DNA of 64,000 nt from Flammeovirgaceae bacterium (lineage in GTDB: Bacteria; Bacteroidota; Bacteroidia; Cytophagales; Cyclobacteriaceae). The notes under the pieces are model-generated. The model ran no database searches and was not told the DNA's origin. It worked only from the letters and a program-made list of their open reading frames with translations. This document shows positions 8,507 to 16,470 of the stretch, in pieces. The translations under genes and the position numbers were made by a program. Numbering within the stretch: position 1 is the stretch's first letter; each line of letters opens with the position of its first letter. The stretch lies in contig JABMNK010000118.1 in NCBI GenBank assembly GCA_013204595.1, forward strand, positions 1-64,000. Direction: 5' to 3'.

Positions 8507-10408
8507 TTATCTTTGAGAGATTACGATAATGGTATCTCCAGGATTCATGATGAGGGAAGCTGATTTTGCCGGATTCACAACTACGCCATATCCTTTTTTT
8601 ATGTCTTTTGCATACTTCATATTGCGGTAGCCAATGGCCGTTTCATTTCTTCTAGCAGCAGACTCTAGTATGGTATAGAAATTAACAGGGGTATCTATTT
8701 GTACATACTCAGCGGCGTCTCGTGTGTAAATTTCTGATCCGGAAGAATTAAATAATTCTTCGAAAACACGCATTAAAAATTTGTTTTCACTTACCTGACT
8801 CATCAACAAACTGACCAAGTTGTCGCTGACCACAAAGTCATCGGCGCTAGTGATATTGGCCAATATTCTGTTTTTCATATCCAACATTTCACTGACGATT
8901 TTGAAGTTCGTTTCGTTTCGTTCGGAAAAATTTCTTAGATGGAGTAGGGTGATTAAGGTTTGAGCGTCTGCTTCTTGAATCGGGTAATGGCTCTTGTAGC
9001 TCAATAAGATCACATAGTTGAAGGTAGCCAAATCCAATTGCTCTAAGGAGGCCCGATCAGTGGTATCCATAAGCTCGGTGGTCAAGGTGATGTTTTTAAG
9101 TTCGGTTTGCAGTTGTTCTATTTCAAGTTTTGATTCTTCAAATTTTGAAACCACTTTTACATTTGAACCTGGGCTAACATAATTGTCGAGTTCAGAAATG
9201 ATTAGTGTGCCTCTGAAATTCCAACCGAGTATCAAAATGTCTTCGGGATGGGCAGGTTCCTTTTCAGTATAGAGGATATTGTCATCTTGAATATCGATAG
9301 CCTTTTTTTCATCTGGAATCAACGTGTCATCGTCTTCGGTGATGCCTATGACTTTGTCCCCGAGTGCAAAAACGGAATCCATTGGTGGATTAAGGACAAC
9401 CGAGTTATTGGCTAAATGAATTCCAATAATCGCGGAGTCGTGATAAGCAAAAAGAAGTTCTCGATAAGTTTTACCAATCAAACTAGGCGCCTCAGCAAAA
9501 TAAATTTCATCGCCATCAAAATCCATAAGTTCTACATAGACCACACTCAATCCTGACTGACGACTGGTTTGAACCATGATTCTTGAAATGATTTCATCAG
9601 ATAAGATAAGTTCGACTTCATTTTTGCCCACCATTTTTGCGACCTCAAGATTTTTTCTGTCTTTGATTTCTGCGGTAATGTGATAAGGTTTTGCCCTTTT
9701 AAACGAGTGGGTGGTAATGGCCACGATGGTCTTGATGATTTGGGAATCAGAACTGGCATTGTCTTTATCTAAAATGATGATGGACTTACTTTCGGTGGGG
9801 TTGGTTATTTGAAGATCATCCAAATCGATCGGATTGCCCGTTCGACAAATGATGCGAGTGGTATCAAAAGACTTGACTTTATCCCTGATTTCGTCTTCCA
9901 TTGCCACCTTGTCTTTATCGGCTAATATGACGATTGCAGCATCTTTTCGGTTAGCATTTGCAATGATTAATTCAGAAATAATAGTAAATATTTTTGACGA
10001 CCAGCCTAAAATAACGACATGATTTTGTTCAATGACAAATGACCTGCCTTTGCGAAGTGTTTCAATTTTATCCATGATACCGTTGGAAATCAATCCAATC
10101 AGAATCGTAATAATGATCAGACCGGTAAGCGTCACGGTCATCATGAAGATCAGAAAAGGCCAGCCACCCTCGTTACCACCGACCGTTCCAGGATCTAACA
10201 CGTGGGTAAGGTTCAGCCAAATAGATTCAGGAAGGTTCATGCCATCTGAACCCTCTGGCCGAAAACCAACAAATAATAATAAGGTTGAGCAAAATAAGAT
10301 AAAGGCGACAGAAAATAGCCCAAGTCCATAGATCATTTGACCAGTGCCTTTTGAAACGAAATTGTCAAATTTATAGCGTGCTTTAGCTGAAAAGGTAACT
10401 TTTTTCAT
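8507..10408 (-). CDS. CASTOR/POLLUX-related ion channel
   Basis: A 633-residue membrane protein. Two hydrophobic segments flank a pore-like loop in the first 130 residues (IYGLGLFSVAFILFCSTLLL and FLIFMMTVTLTGLIIITILI). Then come two RCK/TrkA-N-like Rossmann units: HVVILGWSSKIFTIISELI with VILADKDKVAMEDEI near 150-190, and ILILGWNFRGTLIISELDNY near 395. The ILGW replacement for the usual GxGxxG and the layout are typical of the CASTOR/POLLUX family, which in plants are nuclear-envelope cation channels. Bacterial members are presumed K+ or Ca2+ channels gated by ligand binding to the RCK domains. No ion-channel partner gene is adjacent. Confidence 0.85.
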   Translation of the reverse strand: MKKVTFSAKARYKFDNFVSKGTGQMIYGLGLFSVAFILFCSTLLLFVGFRPEGSDGMNLPESIWLNLTHVLDPGTVGGNEGGWPFLIFMMTVTLTGLIIITILIGLISNGIMDKIETLRKGRSFVIEQNHVVILGWSSKIFTIISELIIANANRKDAAIVILADKDKVAMEDEIRDKVKSFDTTRIICRTGNPIDLDDLQITNPTESKSIIILDKDNASSDSQIIKTIVAITTHSFKRAKPYHITAEIKDRKNLEVAKMVGKNEVELILSDEIISRIMVQTSRQSGLSVVYVELMDFDGDEIYFAEAPSLIGKTYRELLFAYHDSAIIGIHLANNSVVLNPPMDSVFALGDKVIGITEDDDTLIPDEKKAIDIQDDNILYTEKEPAHPEDILILGWNFRGTLIISELDNYVSPGSNVKVVSKFEESKLEIEQLQTELKNITLTTELMDTTDRASLEQLDLATFNYVILLSYKSHYPIQEADAQTLITLLHLRNFSERNETNFKIVSEMLDMKNRILANITSADDFVVSDNLVSLLMSQVSENKFLMRVFEELFNSSGSEIYTRDAAEYVQIDTPVNFYTILESAARRNETAIGYRNMKYAKDIKKGYGVVVNPAKSASLIMNPGDTIIVISQR

Positions 10409-10491
10409 AGGGTGCGATTGGGTTCAATTTTGGAATTTAAAGATAGTGCTAAATTAAAGAATGGGGAAATGAATTCAAGACGTTTGTGAGA

Positions 10492-11100
10492 TCAACGCTT
10501 TTCTAAAACGAGAATGGCATGGGCGTGTTCATTGTTAAAACGAATGGTTTTAATAGGTTCCAGCAATTTAAAGTGGGTAGTTAGCTGGATTTGTTCTAGC
10601 AATTTTTCAGTCAAAACAAGGCGTAGCGATTGATCGTTGAATTGGGCAATGTCTTCGGTGATTTTTACTGCGATATCTTCGTTTTGCAGAATGGCATCCA
10701 TGCTCATATAAAGTAATCCACCTTTTTTTAAAACCCGAATTTGTTCCTCCCATTGTTTTTTAAATACCTTGATGGACGTTGCAAAATGCATGACACGGCA
10801 ATTAATGATGGCGTCGAAAAAATCATTTTCAGCGGGAATCATACTGGCGTCCGACTGCTTAATATAGGCAGGATTACCCCCCAAGGAGCGGGCAATAATG
10901 CGACAGACTTCCACATTGGCCAGGTCGATATCTATACCATAAAGGGCTTTTTTTAAGTTTAGAAAAGGGATCATATTGCGGCCCAGCCCACAACCAATTT
11001 CTAAAATAGTATGACGCTGGGAAAAGTTCCCCTTTAGTAGTTGGTCAAGGAGCTCTAGGTCTATATCACCGATAAAATTATTGATGTCATCGAGAGTCAT
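10492..11100 (-). CDS. Class I SAM-dependent methyltransferase
   Basis: A 202-residue protein with a Rossmann-type methyltransferase core. Motif I ILEIGCGLGRNMIPFL is at about 34-49, an acidic residue ending strand 2 (LYGIDIDLANVEVC) follows, and DFFDAIINCRVMHFA is motif IV. RVLKKGGLLYMSMD matches the post-motif region. It resembles UbiE/Methyltransf_11-type small-molecule methyltransferases. The substrate is unknown. It lies alone between the channel gene and the LD-carboxypeptidase, with 82- and 111-base gaps. Confidence 0.88.
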   Translation of the reverse strand: MTLDDINNFIGDIDLELLDQLLKGNFSQRHTILEIGCGLGRNMIPFLNLKKALYGIDIDLANVEVCRIIARSLGGNPAYIKQSDASMIPAENDFFDAIINCRVMHFATSIKVFKKQWEEQIRVLKKGGLLYMSMDAILQNEDIAVKITEDIAQFNDQSLRLVLTEKLLEQIQLTTHFKLLEPIKTIRFNNEHAHAILVLEKR

Positions 11101-11211
11101 GTTTCAAAAGGATTAAGGGACTGATATGGATGTGAGCCAATGAAAAGGGTTTGATGGAGACAAAATTAGCAGAAGTATTTATTAGATGATTCGAAAATTG
11201 GTTCTATATAG

Positions 11212-12213
11212 TTAATGTTTGACAGCCGATTCCAAAAGGGCTAATTGACTTGTTTCTGTATCTAATGATGCCAAGATGCCAATAGGAAGTGTGGCATTAT
11301 CCTCCTCATGGCCAAAAGAAAATCCAGCGAGTACTGGAATTCCCAAATCCCCGAGGCGATCATGAAACACCTCATTTAATGCAATTGAATATTTGAAATT
11401 AGGATCACCTGGCAATGTATCACCTTTGGTGAAATTGCCCAAGGCAATACCTTTTACCCCGCGAAGCTTCCCAGAGGACCGCAGTTGGGTCAACATGCGG
11501 TCGATGCGATAGGTAGACTCAGAGACCTCTTCAATAAATAAAATATGATCTTTCCAGGAAGGGTCATGTCTCGTGCCGATCATACTGACCAATAGGGATA
11601 GATTTCCTCCTATGAGTCTCCCCGAGGCCTTTCCAGGGACAATGATATTGGGAGTATTCGGGGCTAGTTTGATCTTTTCGCCATTGGTCAAAACGGCGTT
11701 AAAATGACTTAAAGTGTATTCATTGAAGGTGGAAACGCCTACAGGGCCATGGAAACCGACGTGTCCGCAGTTTTTGTAAAAGGCAAGGAGCAAGGCAGTA
11801 ATATCGCTATAGCCAATTAAGGGTTTGGGATGCGCCGCGATAATGGAATAATCTATTTGGTCCAATAATCGAGTGGCACCATACCCTCCCCGGGCACAGA
11901 TGATGGCGGAGATTTTAGGGTTTTGGTACATCGCGTGAAGATCTTCAATTCTTTGTTCATCCGTACCTGCGAGAAATCCATTATGTGCTCTTAAATGGGT
12001 TGATTGAACGAGCTTTAATCCCAAAACCCCAAAGTTTTCAAGGAGCTTTTTATACTGTAACTCGCTGATGGAACTTGACGGGGAGATTACGCCAACAAGG
12101 GCTCCTGATTTAAGGGCATTGGGTTTGATGACGCTCGAAGTTATCTTAAAAGACGAGAGCATGGGGACCACGCCGATTAGAGTACTTGATTTGATAAAAT
12201 TTCTACGATCCAT
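11212..12213 (-). CDS. LD-carboxypeptidase (S66 family), Tat-exported
   Basis: A 333-residue peptidase. The N-terminus MDRRNFIKSSTLIGVVPML has a twin-arginine (RRNFIK) plus hydrophobic segment, so export by Tat is likely; tatC is present at 26614. The S66 features follow: GVISPSSSI near the start of the domain, ICARGGYGATRLLDQIDY, then PKPLIGYSDITALLLAF with the nucleophilic Ser. LFIEEVSESTYRIDRML supplies the catalytic Glu region, and GFSFGHEEDNATLPIG the His. The enzyme cleaves the L,D bond of murein tetrapeptides during peptidoglycan recycling. Periplasmic placement by Tat is unusual, since the well-known E. coli LdcA is cytoplasmic. Confidence 0.9.
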   Translation of the reverse strand: MDRRNFIKSSTLIGVVPMLSSFKITSSVIKPNALKSGALVGVISPSSSISELQYKKLLENFGVLGLKLVQSTHLRAHNGFLAGTDEQRIEDLHAMYQNPKISAIICARGGYGATRLLDQIDYSIIAAHPKPLIGYSDITALLLAFYKNCGHVGFHGPVGVSTFNEYTLSHFNAVLTNGEKIKLAPNTPNIIVPGKASGRLIGGNLSLLVSMIGTRHDPSWKDHILFIEEVSESTYRIDRMLTQLRSSGKLRGVKGIALGNFTKGDTLPGDPNFKYSIALNEVFHDRLGDLGIPVLAGFSFGHEEDNATLPIGILASLDTETSQLALLESAVKH

Positions 12214-12318
12214 AAAAGTAAAATTATAGAAATCTTCTGAGGAATCTGATGATGCTACTTGATGCCAGTCAAATTATGACGATCTGCCCCAATAAATTTG
12301 ATATCATCAGAAATGAAG

Positions 12319-13203
12319 TTATTGAGATTTTTTATGCCAGTAACGGATGAGTCCAGCCACACTCATCCATGAAGGATTAGCGGCTTCATATTGTTTAACC
12401 CCGAGTTCGTCTACACCCATTGTCAAGAGTTGCTCGGTGGTGTATTTGCTAAACATAGGGGTGAGTTGTTCGGCGGTCCATCCTTTATCCCAGTAATTTT
12501 TTATCCAATCTGCCCAATCATGCATCACAGATTTAAGTTGTGACATATGGTCTTCTATAGCTTCAATCCGCCCATAATGGGTGAGGTAAATCGCTATTGG
12601 TTTTCGGTCGATAATGAGGTTTATTGATTCGATCCAGTCTTCTAAGTTAATATCAGGAGGAGGGCAAGGAGGGACCACAGGGCCGTCCTTTATTTTTACT
12701 CCTGCCACATCGCCAGTGAAGATGGTATCTCCGATTTCCCAAGCTATATGATGTTTGGCATGACCGGGCGTGTGTAATGCCCTTATAAGGGTGTCGCCAA
12801 TTCGGATAGCTTGTAAGTGGGTCACGGGCTTTAGTTGGGCCTCGGGTATGGGTTTCATTTGCCCCCACAAGACGTCCATTTGATCTTGATAGATCTGTTT
12901 GGCCGAAGCCATTAATTTTTCAGGATGGGCCAAATGAGCCTCTCCAAAAGGATGTAAATAGATTGTTGCGCCAGTTTGCGCCAATACCCAGGCGGCTCCG
13001 GCGTGGTCCAGATGGATGTGACTTAAAAAGACGTGTTGAATTTCTTTTAACTGAAAACCTACACGGACGATCTCTTTTTCCAGCGCGCTCAATGTTGAGT
13101 GTGGGCCAGTTTCTATCAGTATCGGGCCTTCGGAGGTTTCGATAAGAAATGCAGCAATGGAGGCTGGATAACCTTGAAATTTTAAATCTAATGTATGGAT
13201 CAT
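12319..13203 (-). CDS. MBL-fold metallo-hydrolase
   Basis: A 294-residue metallo-beta-lactamase-fold enzyme. The metal motif HVFLSHIHLDHAGAAW (HxHxDH) is near residue 60, ALHTPGHAKHHIAWEIGDTI gives the next His, IFTGDVAG the bridging Asp, and YLTHYGR the last His. The C-terminal 80 residues are helical and Trp-rich (MHDWADWIKNYWDKGW), possibly covering the active site. No signal peptide is visible, so it is cytoplasmic. The substrate is unknown, and glyoxalase-II-like or lactonase activity is possible. It starts 51 bases from the divergent thioesterase gene, so they share a promoter region. Confidence 0.9.
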   Translation of the reverse strand: MIHTLDLKFQGYPASIAAFLIETSEGPILIETGPHSTLSALEKEIVRVGFQLKEIQHVFLSHIHLDHAGAAWVLAQTGATIYLHPFGEAHLAHPEKLMASAKQIYQDQMDVLWGQMKPIPEAQLKPVTHLQAIRIGDTLIRALHTPGHAKHHIAWEIGDTIFTGDVAGVKIKDGPVVPPCPPPDINLEDWIESINLIIDRKPIAIYLTHYGRIEAIEDHMSQLKSVMHDWADWIKNYWDKGWTAEQLTPMFSKYTTEQLLTMGVDELGVKQYEAANPSWMSVAGLIRYWHKKSQ

Positions 13204-13254
13204 GTCAAAAAAAGAGTTTGAATGAGTAATTTAGCCTGAGTGTAAGAATCTCTA

Positions 13255-13740
13255 ATGAACGATAAAGAATATTTTCAAGATTATATGCCGGGCAATGTAT
13301 GTTTTGGTTGTGGATCGCAACATCCAGAAGGACTGCGCATTAAAAGTTTTTGGGAGGGAGACAGCGCCATTTGTATATGGCAGCCGGATGAAAAATACCA
13401 TGGATGGGCAAATTTGTTGAATGGGGGGATAATCGCTGCACTTATTGATTGTCATTGTATGGGCACTGCGATGGCTTACGCCTATCAACAAGAGGCTAGG
13501 GCATTGGATTCAACCCCGATTTATAGATATGCGACTGGCGGTTTAAATGTAACTTACATGAAGCCTACTTCAACCCATGAATTGGTGACTTTAAGCGCGC
13601 AGATTGTATCGGTAGCGAGAAAAAAAACCATCTTAAAATGCACATTGTCAAGTGCGGGCATCATTACTGTTACGGCAGATGTTGTAGCCATACGTGTCTA
13701 TGATAGTTCCATACCCCAAAAACAAAATTCTTTTATATAA
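13255..13740 (+). CDS. PaaI-type hotdog thioesterase
   Basis: A 161-residue hotdog-fold protein. NVCFGCGSQHPEGLRI near the N-terminus is typical of a thioesterase subgroup that starts with a CxxCG turn. YHGWANLLNGGIIAALIDCH forms the central hotdog helix with the HG..NGG catalytic pattern, and GGLNVTYMKPT follows. It would hydrolyse acyl-CoA thioesters, with unknown preference. It is directly upstream of lgt with a 3-base gap and almost certainly cotranscribed with it, although the functional link is unclear. Confidence 0.88.
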   Translation: MNDKEYFQDYMPGNVCFGCGSQHPEGLRIKSFWEGDSAICIWQPDEKYHGWANLLNGGIIAALIDCHCMGTAMAYAYQQEARALDSTPIYRYATGGLNVTYMKPTSTHELVTLSAQIVSVARKKTILKCTLSSAGIITVTADVVAIRVYDSSIPQKQNSFI

Positions 13741-13743
13741 GCG

Positions 13744-14532
13744 ATGCATCCAGAATTAATACATATCGGAGGAATTACCATTTATGCGTATGGGTTTATG
13801 ATTATGATAGGCGCTCTTACGGCCTATGCCTTTGGTGCTAAAGTATTCAAAGCCGAATTGGGTATTGAGCCTGAAAAGGTACAGACCCTAACCATTCTGA
13901 TTATTTCAGCCGCAGTGATTGGGGGGAAGTTATTTTTCTATTTGGAAGATCCCCAATTCTATTTCGGAACACCCGCTAATTTACTAAAGAATTTTCGCCA
14001 AGGATTTGTATTTTATGGATCCTTTATACTTATTGTACCCACATTAATTTGGTTTTTCCGAACAGAAAAGTGGCCTGTATGGCCGATGATGGATATTATT
14101 TCCATTTTGGCTCCGATCATTCATGGGTTCGGTCGTCTGGGTTGTTTTTTTGCGGGGTGTTGTTATGGCTTGCCTACGAATTCCTTTTTGGGGGTTACTT
14201 TTTCTGCGGATAAATCGCAGGCCAAGCCGCTGGATACTCCTTTACATCCGACGCAGCTATATGAGTTTTTTTTGCTGGCAGGCATCTTTTTGATCTTGCT
14301 GCAGGTAAAACGTGTTCAAAAGTTTAAGGGGCAATTATTTTTCTTGTATGTGATGCTCTATGCGTTTGGGCGATCGGTAATTGAGGTTCTTCGTGGAGAT
14401 CTTCGACGAGGATTTATTATCGATGAGGTACTTTCCCATTCACAGTTCATTTCCATTATTTTAATCGTATTGGCGGGCATCGGATATAGGTGGTTCAGTA
14501 GTCGCAATCAATATAAAATTAAGAAGTCCTGA
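13744..14532 (+). CDS. lgt: Prolipoprotein diacylglyceryl transferase
   Basis: A 262-residue inner-membrane enzyme that attaches diacylglycerol from phosphatidylglycerol to the lipobox Cys of preprolipoproteins, the first step in making lipoproteins such as those at 949 and 32988. YAYGFMIMIGALTAY opens the protein. The Lgt signature IHGFGRLGCFFAGCCYG carries the catalytic Arg/Gly set, and LHPTQLYEFFLL the later conserved motif. About seven membrane segments are visible. Its last 14 bases overlap the convergent lipid kinase gene. Confidence 0.97.
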   Translation: MHPELIHIGGITIYAYGFMIMIGALTAYAFGAKVFKAELGIEPEKVQTLTILIISAAVIGGKLFFYLEDPQFYFGTPANLLKNFRQGFVFYGSFILIVPTLIWFFRTEKWPVWPMMDIISILAPIIHGFGRLGCFFAGCCYGLPTNSFLGVTFSADKSQAKPLDTPLHPTQLYEFFLLAGIFLILLQVKRVQKFKGQLFFLYVMLYAFGRSVIEVLRGDLRRGFIIDEVLSHSQFISIILIVLAGIGYRWFSSRNQYKIKKS

Positions 14533-15397
14533 TCTGAAGGGCTGCGGGTAACACGCTTATTTGAAAGGGGGGCTTATTAAAGTATTCACCGTCAATATGC
14601 GCCTCCAATAGAGGATTGGCGCCTATGGTGATTTTACGGGCATGATACAAAGAAACGGCCTTCAAGCGGTCATGCGTTCCGTTCTGGAGGGTATGGATCT
14701 TTAAAAATCGCATCAGTGGGGAAAGCGTCCCAATGGTACATATGGCAAGATTTCCATCAGCTAATTTTGCGTGAGGGGTCAATTGAAATCCCCCACCAAA
14801 AGTGGTCCCTTTGGCAACGGTGAGCAGAATCATTTTTTGTTTTTTTTGTAACTCATCAATGGTTAAATCAAATATACGTGGTCGGTAAGAGCCCAAAATA
14901 CGAAGGACATGGTAATAATATTTGACATGACCGGAGAGAAAAGGGACGCGATGTTGTAGCATATCTGCTGAAATTTGTCCATCAAAACCGATTCCTACTC
15001 CATTTATGAATTTTCGATCATTACAGAGACCGAGGTCAATTCTTGAAATGACCCCATGCACAGCGGTATGGAGTTGACTTACAAGGGTATGGCCAATGTT
15101 GATGTTTTTTACGAAATCATTACCGGTTCCCATCGGAATGAACGAAACAGGTAGGTCAAGCGTCATGCCGTTGATTACTTCATTGATGGTTCCATCCCCT
15201 CCAACGATCATCAAATCGGTGTAAGAAGGGTCAAGATATTGCGCTACGGTTTGAGTGCCACGCAAATCAGGTAGGGTTTCAAAAATCCTGAATTTTAATC
15301 CTTTAGAAGCAAGAAAGGTGGCCACTTGAGCCAGTGTAGCCTTGGTTTTTCCAATCCCTGAGGCGGGATTGCCAATGACAAAAATATTACGCGCCAT
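14519..15397 (-). CDS. Diacylglycerol kinase family lipid kinase (YegS/DgkB-like)
   Basis: A 292-residue kinase. The opening NIFVIGNPASGIGKTKA matches the NPxSGxG nucleotide motif. LMIVGGDGTINEVINGM is the GGDGT motif and FIPMGTGNDFVKNI the GTGND motif. LTPHAKLADGNLAIC and a C-terminal AHIDGEYF match the family's ADDG/DGE tail. It would phosphorylate diacylglycerol or a related lipid alcohol, perhaps recycling diacylglycerol. Its neighbour lgt consumes phosphatidylglycerol, but the two genes are convergent and overlap at the 3' end, so no operon is implied. Confidence 0.92.
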   Translation of the reverse strand: MARNIFVIGNPASGIGKTKATLAQVATFLASKGLKFRIFETLPDLRGTQTVAQYLDPSYTDLMIVGGDGTINEVINGMTLDLPVSFIPMGTGNDFVKNINIGHTLVSQLHTAVHGVISRIDLGLCNDRKFINGVGIGFDGQISADMLQHRVPFLSGHVKYYYHVLRILGSYRPRIFDLTIDELQKKQKMILLTVAKGTTFGGGFQLTPHAKLADGNLAICTIGTLSPLMRFLKIHTLQNGTHDRLKAVSLYHARKITIGANPLLEAHIDGEYFNKPPFQISVLPAALQIRTS

Positions 15398-15504
15398 GAG
15401 AGTTACTCATTTATTTTTTATTGAAGTTTCCAGGTAAATATGGCGAAACAAAATTAAATGACGCAATACACCCCAAAACGATTATTTTAACGGTCTTTCG
15501 GCCG

Positions 15505-16455
15505 TTAAGAGAACGGTAAATTCCCCAAATCTACGTTACCTCCTGTCAGAATGATACCTACTTTTTTTCCAAGAAAGAGTTCTTTCCTGCGAAGTACGGC
15601 AGCAAAGGGGACGGCGCAAGAGGGTTCTATGATGATTTTCATTCGCTCCCAGATCATGCGCATAGCAGCTATGATTTCTTCTTCAGAAACGGGGATTACT
15701 TCTTTCACATTTGCGCTAATGATCTCATAGTTTAATTTTCCGATGGTGGTTTTAAGACCATCGGCAATGGTGTTGGTATTGGTGACGGGGATGATTTTTC
15801 CAGCTTTTAGGGAAAGATAGGTGTCGTTCACAATTTCCGGCTCACCTAATATGACTTGCGTAGTGGGAGAAATGTATTTGACGGTAAGGGCAGTGCCGGA
15901 GGCTAATCCACCGCCACCGACTGGGGCCAATATAAAATCTAAATCGGGGATCGATTCCAATAATTCTTTCGAAGCAGTAGCCTGACCCGTTATTACTGCG
16001 GCATCATCAAAGGGAGGTATGAAAACGGCACCAGTTCTAGCGATGATGTCTTGACAAGTTTTTAGTCTAGCGGCTTCGTTGGGCTCACAAAAATGGATCT
16101 CTCCATCGTAATTTCGTACGGCGTCAATTTTAACTTTGGGCGCATTATGTGGCATCACAATATAAGCCTTAACACCGGCGGTTTTACAGGCGTATGCAAC
16201 GGCTTGAGCATGATTTCCTGATGAGTGCGTCGCGAATCCATTGAGGCGCTTTTCGGGGGGCAAAGAAAAAATGGCATTTGAGGCGCCACGCATTTTGAAC
16301 GATCCTGTTTTTTGAAAATTTTCACATTTGAAAAAAAGGGTAGCTCCGGTGATATCATCAATCGTGGAGGAGGTGATGGTGGGGGTTTCGGTAATGTATT
16401 TTTTTATCCGAGAATGTGCGATTTTTATATCGCTCCAAGAAGGTATAGTGCTCAT
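15505..16455 (-). CDS. Threonine/serine dehydratase or serine racemase (PLP)
   Basis: A 316-residue fold-type II PLP enzyme. FFKCENFQKTGSFKMRGASN carries the Schiff-base Lys, ATHSSGNHAQAVAYA the Asn that contacts the ring, and LAPVGGGGLASGTAL the phosphate-binding glycine loop. AEEIIAAMRMIWERMKIIIEPSCAVPFAAV is family-typical. The short form, without a C-terminal ACT regulatory domain, fits catabolic threonine ammonia-lyase, serine racemase or hydroxyaspartate ammonia-lyase. Sequence alone cannot choose. It follows polA on the same strand by 15 bases, an arrangement that suggests cotranscription. Confidence 0.9.
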   Translation of the reverse strand: MSTIPSWSDIKIAHSRIKKYITETPTITSSTIDDITGATLFFKCENFQKTGSFKMRGASNAIFSLPPEKRLNGFATHSSGNHAQAVAYACKTAGVKAYIVMPHNAPKVKIDAVRNYDGEIHFCEPNEAARLKTCQDIIARTGAVFIPPFDDAAVITGQATASKELLESIPDLDFILAPVGGGGLASGTALTVKYISPTTQVILGEPEIVNDTYLSLKAGKIIPVTNTNTIADGLKTTIGKLNYEIISANVKEVIPVSEEEIIAAMRMIWERMKIIIEPSCAVPFAAVLRRKELFLGKKVGIILTGGNVDLGNLPFS

Positions 16456-16470
16456 GTAGTTTAATTATTA

